A DNA stretch of 64,000 bases from Piscinibacter gummiphilus. GTDB lineage: Bacteria > Pseudomonadota > Gammaproteobacteria > Burkholderiales > Burkholderiaceae_C. This document shows positions 1 to 8,165 of this stretch, in pieces. The stretch's first letter is position 1; every line of letters begins with the position of its first letter. The stretch lies in assembly GCF_002116905.1 (NCBI RefSeq), contig NZ_CP015118.1:1178001-1242000 (forward strand), read 5' to 3'. Under the pieces are notes generated by a model. That model searched no databases, had not been told where the DNA came from, and saw only the letters and a list, made by a program, of their open reading frames with translations. Made by a program: the position numbers and the translations under genes.

Positions 1-312
1 GCTGAACACCGCCCAGTCGCCCCGGCGCGCCTCGCCGTTCAGCATCAGCAGGAACTGCAGGCTCTCGAGGTAGTCGACGGGGCCGATCTCGCTTTCGGCC
101 GAATTGCCCTGGCCGGGCGGGAACTCGTAGCGCAGCTTGCCGTTGACGTTGGGCAGCCACAGGTAGGGGGTCAGCGTGAACTGCCACGGCGCGTCGGCCT
201 CGGGCGGTGCCGAGCGGGCGTCCGGGGCGGCCGCGACGGCGGCACACGCGAGCAGGCCGGCCAGCAGGCGCGACGGGCGAAGGACGGGGGGGACGAGGGG
301 ACCGGCGGGCAT
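1..312 (-). CDS. N-terminal part of a putative outer-membrane beta-barrel protein (cut by left edge)
   Basis: The frame reads from an ATG at 312 leftwards to the window edge without a stop (104 codons visible). The first 30 or so residues form a signal peptide: basic start, then LLAGLLACAAVAAAPDARSA. The mature part begins PWQFTLTPYLWLPNVNGKL, an opening typical of predicted outer-membrane beta-barrel or porin-like proteins of Gram-negative bacteria. A GGAG sequence lies 9-12 bases before the ATG, which supports this start. Function and C-terminus cannot be judged. Reading direction is away from the cytochrome gene that starts at 537, so 313-536 must carry divergent promoters. Confidence 0.6.
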   Translation of the reverse strand, partial: MPAGPLVPPVLRPSRLLAGLLACAAVAAAPDARSAPPEADAPWQFTLTPYLWLPNVNGKLRYEFPPGQGNSAESEIGPVDYLESLQFLLMLNGEARRGDWAVFS

Positions 313-536
313 CCGTGACTCCTGGGGTGGACGCCCGCTAACGTAACAAGATCGGGCGACGCCCGCCATAGCACCAAGGGGCAGTTGCCACCGGGTCGCC
401 GCCCACCCACCCATCCTTTTGGACGTTGCCCGCGCCGAGATCGCCACGCTACTGTGCCGCTCCCTTCCCCGTGTCCGGCGCACCCCCTCGGGAGTGCGAA
501 TGGGCACGACCCAACGCACTACCGGAGGCACGACCC

Positions 537-3518
537 ATGGCTGGAGAGAGACGGTTCAACACATGGCGGGGGCGGTTGATGGCCCTCGTCGCGGCGCCCG
601 CGATGCTGTTCTGTGCGGCATCGACACACGCCGCGATCACGTTCGACAGCGGGCCGGTCCGGCCCGTCGCGATGTCCCCCGACGGGACGAAGCTGTTCGT
701 CGTGAACACGCCGAACGGCACGCTCGAGATCTTCAACATCACCGCGTCGGGTGTCACGCCCGCCGGCCGCGTGCCGGTCGGGCTGGACCCGGTCGCGGTG
801 GCGGTGCGCAACGACAGCGAGGTCTGGGTGGTCAACCACCTGTCCGACAGCGTGAGCGTGGTCTCGCTCACCGGCGTGCCGCGGGTGACCCGCACGCTGC
901 TGGTGGGCGACGAGCCGCGCGACATCGTGTTCGCCGGCACGTCCGGCCAGCGCGCCTTCATCACCACCGCGCACCGCGGGCAGCAGCTGCTCGACCCGTC
1001 GCTGGCCAACGTGCCGGGCGCCGGGGACCCGAAGCTCACGACGGCCAGCGTGGGCCGCGCCGACGTCTGGGTGTTCGACCCGAACGCGCTCGGCTCGTCG
1101 GTGGGCGGCACGCCGGTACGGATCATGAACTTCTTCGCCGACACGCCGCGCGCGCTGGCGGTGAGCCCGGACAAGTCGACGGTCTACGTGGCCGCGTTCA
1201 AGTCCGGCAACCAGACCACCATCGTCCCGCCGGACTACCTGTGCCCCGACTTCTCGCGCAACCCGTGCGTGCGCAAGGGCATCACCGTGCCGGGCGGCCT
1301 GCCCGGCCCGGCCACCAACTACGAAGGCAAGCGCGCGCCCGACGTGGGCCTGATCGTCAAGTACGACAACGTGCAGCGCAAGTGGCTCGACACGCTCGGC
1401 CGCGACTGGAGCAAGGCGGTCAACTTCAACCTGCCCGACCTCGACGTCTTCTCGGTCGACGCCAACCAGCTCAGCCAGAAGACCGCCGTGCCGCACGTGG
1501 GCACCACGCTCTTCAACATGGTCGTGAACCCCGTCAACGGCAAGCTGTACGTGTCGAACACCGAAGCCATGAACCAGCTGCACTTCGAGGGTTCGGGCGA
1601 GTACGGCGGCAGCACCGTGCAGGGCCAGATTGCCAAGACCCGCATCACGGTCGTGTCGGGCACCACCGCCCAGCCGCGCCATCTCAACAAGCACCTGGAC
1701 TACAGCAAGCTCTCGAGCCACGCCGGCTTCGACGCCACGGCGAAGAACCACAGCCTGTCGACGCCGCTCGAGATGGTGGTGTCGCGTGACGGCAAGACGC
1801 TGTACGTGGCCGCGTTCGGCTCCAGCAAGGTCGGTGTGTTCGACACCGCCACGCTCGAGAACGACGCGTTCAACCCGCGCACGCAGAGCGCCCGGTACAT
1901 CACGGTGGGTGGCGGCGGTCCGAGCGGCCTCGTGCTCGACGAGGCGCGCAACCGCCTGTACGTCACCACCCGCTTCGACAACGCGGTGAAGGTGATCGAC
2001 CTCGCGACCCGCGGCCAGCTGGCCTCGTCCGCGATGCCCAGCCCCGAACCGGCCGACATCGTGGCCGGCCGCCCGATGCTGTACGACGCGAACCTCACCT
2101 CCGCCAACGGCGAGTCGTCCTGCTCGAGCTGCCACACCTTCGGCGACAAGGACGAACTGGCGTGGGACCTCGGCGACCCGAACGGCAAGGTCGAGAAGAG
2201 CCCGATCCCTCAGAACCTGATCGGCCCGTTCAACATGAAGCAGTTCGGCATCAGCAACCTCAACGGCACGGGTGCCACGGACGACTTCCACCCGATGAAG
2301 GGGCCGATGACGACGCAGACGCTCGCCGGCATGACGAACTCGGGCGCGATGCACTGGCGCGGCGACCGGTCGAACGGGTTCTTCGGTGTCGACGGCTACA
2401 TCGGCGACGACGACACGATGAAGCGCAAGGCCTACGGCGACAACGAGGCGATGAACTTCAAGAACTTCATCGTCGCGCTGGGCGGCCTGCTGGGCAAGGC
2501 GACGCCGCCCACCGGCCCCACGGTGGAGGACGTGGAGATCATGAACAAGTTCGCCGCGTTCCAGCTGCAGGTGCAGCTGCCGCCGAACCCGGTTCGCGCG
2601 CTGAACAACTCGCTCAACGCCTCGCAGGAGCGCGGCCGCGTGATCTTCATGGGACCGAAGAACCTCGACGGCAGCATCCGCCCGTTCGACGGCCTGCCGG
2701 GCCTGCAGCCGCTGCGTGACCTGCAGGGGGGCGGCAAGACCTCGTTCACGTGCAATGACTGCCACCGCATCGACGCCGCCAACGGCCGCTTCGGCACGCA
2801 GGGCGAATCCAACTTCGAGGGCGAGACGCAGATCCTGAAGGTGCCGCAGCTGCGCAACATGTACTCGAAGGTGGGCATGTTCGGCACGAAGGACCTGACC
2901 ATCGTGCGCATCGCCGGCGCGCCGTTCCAGGGCGACCAGATCCGCGGCTTCGGCTTCATCCACGACGGGGTGATCGACACCCTGTTCCGCTTCCTGAACC
3001 TGTTCCAGTTCAACGACCCGCTGGTGCAGTTCGAGAAGATGCACAAGGGCAAGCCGACGGAGCTGGAGGCGCTGTTCTACATGGGCAGCAGCTTCGGTCG
3101 CATGGGCTTCCCGTACTTCGAGTGGGCGGCCGCGCCGATGCAGCGCGACGTGGAGCAGTTCCTGCTGGCGGTGGACACCGACCTCGCGCCGATCGTCGGC
3201 CAGCAGGTGACCTACGGGCCCACCACGGCGAACGCCGCGGGCGCGCGCGTCGACCTGCTCAAGGCGCGTGCCGGCGCTGTCTTCACGTCGAAGATCCTCG
3301 GCGGCGCGACGAAGGAGTGCGACCTGGTGGCGAGGGCCGCCACGCCGACGGGCCTCGTGGGCTACCTGTACTCGCCGACGGCCGGCAACTTCCGGACCGC
3401 GGCCGGTGCGACGGTGACCGACGCGCAGCTGCGCACCAGCGCGCTGACGGCCGGGCGTGAGGTGACCTACACCTGCGCGGTGCCGGGCACGGGGGCGCAA
3501 CTGGCCTTCGGCCTCTGA
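537..3518 (+). CDS. Secreted YVTN beta-propeller / di-haem cytochrome c fusion protein
   Basis: 993 residues. ATG 537 is chosen because GGAGG precedes it and a clean signal peptide follows (LMALVAAPAMLFCAASTHA); the frame stays open further upstream. Residues of about 30-490 carry repeated motifs such as VAMSPDGTKLFVVNT, LAVSPDKSTVYVAAF and VVSRDGKTLYVAAFG, the signature of YVTN/YncE beta-propellers. After that come two c-type haem motifs, CSSCH (529-533) and CNDCH (739-743), in a di-haem-peroxidase-like segment. A periplasmic redox role is inferred from the family; the substrate is unknown. No electron partner or maturation gene lies next to it. The last 90 residues look like a separate small domain. 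Confidence 0.85.
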   Translation: MAGERRFNTWRGRLMALVAAPAMLFCAASTHAAITFDSGPVRPVAMSPDGTKLFVVNTPNGTLEIFNITASGVTPAGRVPVGLDPVAVAVRNDSEVWVVNHLSDSVSVVSLTGVPRVTRTLLVGDEPRDIVFAGTSGQRAFITTAHRGQQLLDPSLANVPGAGDPKLTTASVGRADVWVFDPNALGSSVGGTPVRIMNFFADTPRALAVSPDKSTVYVAAFKSGNQTTIVPPDYLCPDFSRNPCVRKGITVPGGLPGPATNYEGKRAPDVGLIVKYDNVQRKWLDTLGRDWSKAVNFNLPDLDVFSVDANQLSQKTAVPHVGTTLFNMVVNPVNGKLYVSNTEAMNQLHFEGSGEYGGSTVQGQIAKTRITVVSGTTAQPRHLNKHLDYSKLSSHAGFDATAKNHSLSTPLEMVVSRDGKTLYVAAFGSSKVGVFDTATLENDAFNPRTQSARYITVGGGGPSGLVLDEARNRLYVTTRFDNAVKVIDLATRGQLASSAMPSPEPADIVAGRPMLYDANLTSANGESSCSSCHTFGDKDELAWDLGDPNGKVEKSPIPQNLIGPFNMKQFGISNLNGTGATDDFHPMKGPMTTQTLAGMTNSGAMHWRGDRSNGFFGVDGYIGDDDTMKRKAYGDNEAMNFKNFIVALGGLLGKATPPTGPTVEDVEIMNKFAAFQLQVQLPPNPVRALNNSLNASQERGRVIFMGPKNLDGSIRPFDGLPGLQPLRDLQGGGKTSFTCNDCHRIDAANGRFGTQGESNFEGETQILKVPQLRNMYSKVGMFGTKDLTIVRIAGAPFQGDQIRGFGFIHDGVIDTLFRFLNLFQFNDPLVQFEKMHKGKPTELEALFYMGSSFGRMGFPYFEWAAAPMQRDVEQFLLAVDTDLAPIVGQQVTYGPTTANAAGARVDLLKARAGAVFTSKILGGATKECDLVARAATPTGLVGYLYSPTAGNFRTAAGATVTDAQLRTSALTAGREVTYTCAVPGTGAQLAFGL

Positions 3519-3768
3519 CAGGCCGGGGCACTGGCGCCGGGATGGCGTCGGTGCCCCGTGGTGACCGCGAGGCATCGCGGGAGGCGGCGCAGTGCAACGC
3601 TGCGCCGCGCCGCACAGCCTGGCCACATCGGTCGTCTCCGGCCGAGGGCTGAAGCGATAACGATACATTTCGCCACCCTCGCTGGTGGGGGAGGGCTCCT
3701 CGCCAGTTCATAATGCGAACGTTTTTCGGCCCGAGTCGGCTGGTCTTGCGTTTCGAACTGATCCTTCC

Positions 3769-4515
3769 ATGAGCGACTGCGGCCAGCTCGCCCCTCTGCC
3801 TCACGTGCTTGCCGTCGATGACGACGCGATGGTGCGAGACCTCGTCTCGGCCTACCTCGAGGAACACGACTTCCGGGTCACGGCGGTCGCCAGCGGACGG
3901 GACATGCTGAAGGTCGTGGCACGGCAGGCCATCGACGTCGTCCTGCTCGACATCAAGATGCCGGGAGAGGACGGCCTGAGCCTCGCACGGGAGCTTCGGG
4001 CCACCTCGAAAGTGCCGATCATCCTGCTCACCGGGCGCAAGGACGAAGCCGACCGGGTGATGGGGCTCGAGCTCGGGGCGGACGACTACGTCACCAAACC
4101 CTTTTCGCCGCGGGAACTGCTGGCACGGATCCGCGCGGTGGTCCGCCGGCAGCAGATGAACGGCACCGTGCCGGACGCGATCGCCGGGGTTCGGGCGTAT
4201 CGGTTCGCCGGTTGGGAATTGAATGTGCCGTTGAGGCGCCTCGCATCGCCGCAGGGCGAGCATGTGCCGTTGCGGAACGGCGAATGCAACCTGCTCCTCG
4301 CCTTCCTGGCGTCGCCTCAGCGCGTGCTCGCACGCGATCACCTGATCTCGCTGTCCCGGCTGCATTCGGACGAGGTCTTCGACCGCACCGTCGACGTCCA
4401 GGTGGGCCGGCTGCGCAAGAAGATCGAAGCCGACCCGAGGACCCCTCGGCTCATCCTCACCCAGCGAGGGCAGGGCTACGTCTTCGACTGCCCCGTGTCC
4501 GCCGTGCTCGCCTGA
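3769..4515 (+). CDS. OmpR/PhoB-family response regulator (pair A)
   Basis: 248 residues: receiver domain at about 10-125 with acidic pocket VDDD, phosphoacceptor in DVVLLDIKMP, conserved Thr in ILLTGRKDE and Lys in YVTKPFSPRELLARI. It is followed by a winged-helix DNA-binding domain ending VDVQVGRLRKKIEADP...RGQGYVFD. ATG 3769 is preferred since the homologous part begins right after it, although no strong Shine-Dalgarno is seen. The hybrid kinase gene starts 43 bases downstream on the same strand and is presumably its partner. The protein is very similar over its whole length to the regulator at 17005-17781, including YVTKPFSPRELLARIRAV and RNGECNLLLAFLA, so the two are recent paralogues. 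Confidence 0.93.
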   Translation: MSDCGQLAPLPHVLAVDDDAMVRDLVSAYLEEHDFRVTAVASGRDMLKVVARQAIDVVLLDIKMPGEDGLSLARELRATSKVPIILLTGRKDEADRVMGLELGADDYVTKPFSPRELLARIRAVVRRQQMNGTVPDAIAGVRAYRFAGWELNVPLRRLASPQGEHVPLRNGECNLLLAFLASPQRVLARDHLISLSRLHSDEVFDRTVDVQVGRLRKKIEADPRTPRLILTQRGQGYVFDCPVSAVLA

Positions 4516-4558
4516 GTGAGCCGCCCGGCCGCGATCCCTCGACCGCCGTACAGCAGCG

Positions 4559-6307
4559 ATGACCACGTCTCCTTCACTCGACCAGGCCCTGGCCGACGCC
4601 CTTCGGCGGAACGAGGCGCTCGCGCACCGGAACGAATCCCTGTCGCGGGAGAACGTCCGGCTGGCCGCGGAACTCGCGCGTCTGGGCGAGAGCGAACGGC
4701 ACTTCCGCACGATCGTCTCCACGGACATCGCCGACCGGAAGAAGGTCGAAGAGGAGCTTCGCGCCGCGGAGGAGCGTTTCGCGCTGGCGGTCGCGGGTTC
4801 GAACGACGGCATCTGGGAATGGGACATCGAGACCAACCGGATGTTCATGTCCGAGCGGGCCCAGGCGCTGTTCGGCGTGGAGATCGGACCCACGATCCGT
4901 CCGCGTGCCGAATGGCGCTCGGCCATTCCGCTGCATCCTGACGATGTGGAATCGCAGATCGACATGGTCGATGCCTACCTCCTCGGGGATGGCCAGTCCT
5001 ATGAAGGCGAGTGGCGCATCCGCCAGCCGGACGGCAGCTACCGCTGGGTGCGGATCCTCGGGCTCTGCGTGCGGAACGCGAGCGGACGGGGCACCCGGCT
5101 CGCGGGTTCGGTGAGCGACATCGACGCCCGCAAGCGGGCCGAGGGGGCCCTGCGCCAGTCCCAGCGGATGGAGGCCATCGGCACGCTGGCCGGAGGCATC
5201 GCGCACGACTTCAACAACATCCTCGGCGTGATTCTCGGCTTCGGAGAAATGCTCGCCCAGAAGACGAAGCGGAACCCGGGGGCGACCCGGGACCTGAGCT
5301 ACATCATGGCGGCCGGCGAGCGAGGGCGGTCACTGGTCGAGCGGATCCTCGCGTTCAGCGGTGCGGCGTGTGTCGAGAAATCTCCCGTGAACGTGGAGCG
5401 CATCTGCCAGGAGACGATGGCCCTGCTCTCGTCGACCCTGCCGGGCAGCGTGCGGGTCGCGGAGCACTTCGATGCGGGCAGCGCCTCGACGCTCGGTGAC
5501 GCCACGCAGGTGCACCAGGTCGTCATGAACCTCGTGACCAACGCCATTCACGCGATGCCGGCGGGCGGGGTCCTGACCGTCGGCTGCGACCTGCACCAGC
5601 TGCACGGTGAGCACGACGTCGCCACCGGCACGTTGCCCGCGGGGCGGTACATCCAGCTGAAGGTCGGTGACTCCGGGACCGGCATCCCGGCGCACATCGT
5701 CTCGCGCATCTTCGATCCGTTCTTCACGACCAAGGAGCAGGGCGTGGGCACGGGCCTCGGCCTGTCCCTGGTGCACGGCATCGTGCGCGAAATGGGCGGC
5801 GGGGTGGAGGTCGAGACCACGCACGGCAAGGGCAGCACGTTCACCGTGTGGCTGCCGGACGTGGGTGTCGAGGCGACCCGGCTGCCCGAGGTCCGAACGG
5901 CATTGCCGCGCGGGCAGCAGCAACGCATCCTCGTCGTGGACGACGAGCCCGCCCTGGTCCATCTCGCCACCGGCACGCTCGCGACCCTGGGGTACCGGCC
6001 GCTCGGTTTTTCATCGAGCCTGGAAGCCGTGGCCCGTTTCGAAGCCACCCCCACCGAGTTCGATGCGGTGCTGACCGACGAGCGGATGCCGCTGATGGCG
6101 GGCGCGGACGTCATCGCCGCCGTGCGGGCGCTGCGGCCGGACATTCCCATCGTGCTGGTGACGGGGGATCCGAGCGGACCCGGCGTGCGCCGGGCGATGG
6201 ACGCCGGAGCGAACGCCATCGTGGGCAAGCCGGTCGCCGCGCGTGACCTGGCCCGGGCGATGGCGGACGCGCTCGCCGCGCAGGCTCGTCCGGACGGGCC
6301 TGCCTAG
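4559..6307 (+). CDS. Hybrid sensor histidine kinase, single PAS domain (pair A)
   Basis: 582 residues, no membrane segment, so cytoplasmic. Order: a short coiled region (1-45), a PAS-like remnant, a PAS/PAC domain (about 75-195), HisKA with phospho-His in GGIAHDFNNILG (His216), HATPase (N-box VMNLVTNAIHAMP; GTGLGLSLVHGIV), and a C-terminal receiver with phospho-Asp in VLTDERMP (Asp507). Compared with its paralogue at 18314-20335 it lacks the first PAS domain: the start of that domain (SERHFRTIV) runs straight into its end (STDIADRKKVEEEL). Its partner should be the response regulator just upstream. It ends in a CTAG shared with the convergent gene that follows. Confidence 0.93.
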   Translation: MTTSPSLDQALADALRRNEALAHRNESLSRENVRLAAELARLGESERHFRTIVSTDIADRKKVEEELRAAEERFALAVAGSNDGIWEWDIETNRMFMSERAQALFGVEIGPTIRPRAEWRSAIPLHPDDVESQIDMVDAYLLGDGQSYEGEWRIRQPDGSYRWVRILGLCVRNASGRGTRLAGSVSDIDARKRAEGALRQSQRMEAIGTLAGGIAHDFNNILGVILGFGEMLAQKTKRNPGATRDLSYIMAAGERGRSLVERILAFSGAACVEKSPVNVERICQETMALLSSTLPGSVRVAEHFDAGSASTLGDATQVHQVVMNLVTNAIHAMPAGGVLTVGCDLHQLHGEHDVATGTLPAGRYIQLKVGDSGTGIPAHIVSRIFDPFFTTKEQGVGTGLGLSLVHGIVREMGGGVEVETTHGKGSTFTVWLPDVGVEATRLPEVRTALPRGQQQRILVVDDEPALVHLATGTLATLGYRPLGFSSSLEAVARFEATPTEFDAVLTDERMPLMAGADVIAAVRALRPDIPIVLVTGDPSGPGVRRAMDAGANAIVGKPVAARDLARAMADALAAQARPDGPA

Positions 6308-7242
6308 CGCACGGCGCGCCGCACGGCCTGGGGCGGTGTGCCGAACCCGCGCATGAAGGCCTCGCGCAGATGGCGGCGGTCGCGGAAGCCCGTCTCCTTC
6401 GCGATCACCTCCATCGGGTGGCGGCTCTGCTCGATCATCAGCCGCGCGGCTTCGAGGCGCAGCGCCTCGATCGCCTTGGCCGGCGACTGCCCGGTCTCGG
6501 CCGTGAACACGCGGCTGAACTGGCGGGGGCTCAGGTGGGCGTGGGCCGCCAGGTCCTCGACGCCCAGCGGTCGACCCAGGTTCGCCCGCGCGAACGCCAG
6601 GGCGGCCTGGATGCGGTCCGACTTCGGGGCCAGGGCCAGCATCTCCGAATGCTGCGACTGGCCGCCCGAGCGGTGCTGGGGCATCACCAGCTTGCGTGCC
6701 ACCGACCGCGCCACCTCGTTCCCCAGGTCCTGCTCGACCATGGCCAGCGCCAGGTCGAGACCGGCCGTCATGCCGGCGGAGGTCCAGACGGGCCCGTCGA
6801 TGACGAAGATGCGGTCGTCCTCCACGCGGATGTCCTCGAAGCGGTCCCGCAGGTCGCGGGCGAAGGCCCAGTGGGTCGTGGCCCGGCGGCCGGACAGCAG
6901 GCCGGCCTCGGCGAGCACGAATCCCCCGGTGCAGATGCCGGCCACGCGGCGCGCCTGCAGGCCGCGCCGGCGCAGGAAGTGCAGCACGCCGGGTTCGGCC
7001 GGAGACTCGACGGGGTCGTTGACGCCGGCGACGATCCAGGTGTCGGCGCGGCTGCCGCGGCCGAGCGCGCGGGTGTCCACGGCGAGGCCCAGCGACGAGC
7101 GCACGTCGCCGCCCGCTTCCGAGAAGTTCTCGAGGGTGTAGAACGCCGGCCCCGCGGCGAGGTTGGCGTACTCGAACACCGTCTGCGTGGCCAGGGCCAT
7201 CATCTGGAAGCCCTGGCTCAGCACGTAGCCGATCCGGTGCAT
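6304..7242 (-). CDS. GlxA-type transcriptional regulator (DJ-1/PfpI domain plus AraC helix-turn-helix)
   Basis: 312 residues. Residues 1-180 are a DJ-1/PfpI-like domain with the nucleophile-elbow-like GICTGGFVLAEAGLL and HWAFARDL segments; residues 205-305 are a double AraC helix-turn-helix with LSPRQFSRVFTAETGQSPAKAIEALRLE (shown here in pieces). The start ATG at 7242 has a good AGGAGAATCCC leader. The gene is divergent from the SDR gene at 7364, with a cluster of GTCA half-sites in between, so it probably controls that gene and itself. Known relatives regulate amino-acid or quaternary-amine catabolism; the effector here is unknown. Confidence 0.92.
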   Translation of the reverse strand: MHRIGYVLSQGFQMMALATQTVFEYANLAAGPAFYTLENFSEAGGDVRSSLGLAVDTRALGRGSRADTWIVAGVNDPVESPAEPGVLHFLRRRGLQARRVAGICTGGFVLAEAGLLSGRRATTHWAFARDLRDRFEDIRVEDDRIFVIDGPVWTSAGMTAGLDLALAMVEQDLGNEVARSVARKLVMPQHRSGGQSQHSEMLALAPKSDRIQAALAFARANLGRPLGVEDLAAHAHLSPRQFSRVFTAETGQSPAKAIEALRLEAARLMIEQSRHPMEVIAKETGFRDRRHLREAFMRGFGTPPQAVRRAVR

Positions 7243-7264
7243 GGGATTCTCCTGTCGCGGTGGA

Positions 7265-7315
7265 TGACTCGAATCATGACCCTAAACGTCATTTGAGTCA
7301 TATGACGGTCATCCT
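7265..7315. promoter_or_regulatory. Divergent promoter region with clustered GTCAT half-sites
   Basis: Between the GlxA-type regulator and the SDR gene the bases are locally AT-rich and contain TGACTC, TCATGAC, CGTCATTT, the perfect palindrome GTCATATGAC (7297-7306) and GGTCATCC. The repeated GTCA/TGAC unit in both orientations looks like an operator. Assignment to the neighbouring AraC-type regulator is inference from position. Confidence 0.45.
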
Positions 7316-7363
7316 ACCATTCGTGCCACGGACTTCCCGTCACCCACGAATCGGAGCAGAACC

Positions 7364-8164
7364 ATGACACAAGCACCCCTCGGCACCGCCCTCGTCACCG
7401 GGGCTTCTTCCGGCATCGGCGCGATCTACGCGGAGCGCCTGGCCCGCCGCGGGCACGACCTGATCCTCGTCGCGCGCCAGGGCGACCGGCTGCGCGCGCT
7501 GGCCGACCGGCTGGCCACGGAGACCGGGCGCCGGGTCGACGTGCTCGTCGCCGACCTCGGCGACCGCGACGCCCTCGCCACGGTCGAGGCGCGGTTGCGC
7601 GAGGACAGCAGCATCTCGCTGCTGGTGAACAACGCCGGCGTCGGCACCCATGCGCCGTTGCTGGAGAGCGACGTGGACCGCATGACGGCCATGATCGCGC
7701 TGAACGTCACGGCGCCCACGCGGCTCGCCTACGCGGCCGCGCCGGGCTTCGTGGCACGCGGCCGCGGCGCCATCGTCAACATCTCGTCCATCGTCGCCAT
7801 CGCGCCGGAGATCCTGAACGGCGTGTACGGCGGCAGCAAGGCCTTCGTGCTGGCCTTCAGCCAGTCGCTGCACCACGAGCTCGCGGCCAAGGGCGTGCGC
7901 ATCCAGGCCGTGCTGCCCGGCGCCACCGCCACCGAGTTCTGGGCCACCGGCGGCATCCCGGTGGAGCAGCTCCCCGCGGACATCGTGATGCGCGCCGAGG
8001 ACCTGGTGGACGCCGCGCTCGTGGGCTTCGACCGCGGCGAGCTGGTGACCATCCCGTCGCTGCACGCGGCGGAAGCGTGGGGCGCCTACGAGGCCGCGCG
8101 CCAGACGATGTCCCCGCAGCTCTCCAGCAACGTGCCGGCGGCGCGCTACCTGAACGCGGCCTGA
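7364..8164 (+). CDS. Short-chain dehydrogenase/reductase
   Basis: 266 residues, classical SDR length. The cofactor motif is TGASSGIGAIYAERLARRG near the N-terminus, followed by NNAGVG and the catalytic pair in a YxxxK motif (YGGSK) after the SSIVAIAPE serine segment. The basic residue in VARQGDRL after strand two suggests NADP(H). Substrate is not predictable. The divergent GlxA-type regulator and the intervening half-sites suggest that expression responds to that regulator. Its stop lies one base from the convergent LuxR gene's stop. Confidence 0.9.
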   Translation: MTQAPLGTALVTGASSGIGAIYAERLARRGHDLILVARQGDRLRALADRLATETGRRVDVLVADLGDRDALATVEARLREDSSISLLVNNAGVGTHAPLLESDVDRMTAMIALNVTAPTRLAYAAAPGFVARGRGAIVNISSIVAIAPEILNGVYGGSKAFVLAFSQSLHHELAAKGVRIQAVLPGATATEFWATGGIPVEQLPADIVMRAEDLVDAALVGFDRGELVTIPSLHAAEAWGAYEAARQTMSPQLSSNVPAARYLNAA

Positions 8165-8165
8165 G

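Noticed and set aside
519..3668. 1049-codon open frame on the minus strand opposite the cytochrome gene
   Set aside because: Arg/Val/His/Glu-rich low-complexity translation typical of antisense frames in GC-rich genes; the plus-strand protein has signal peptide, propeller repeats and haem motifs.
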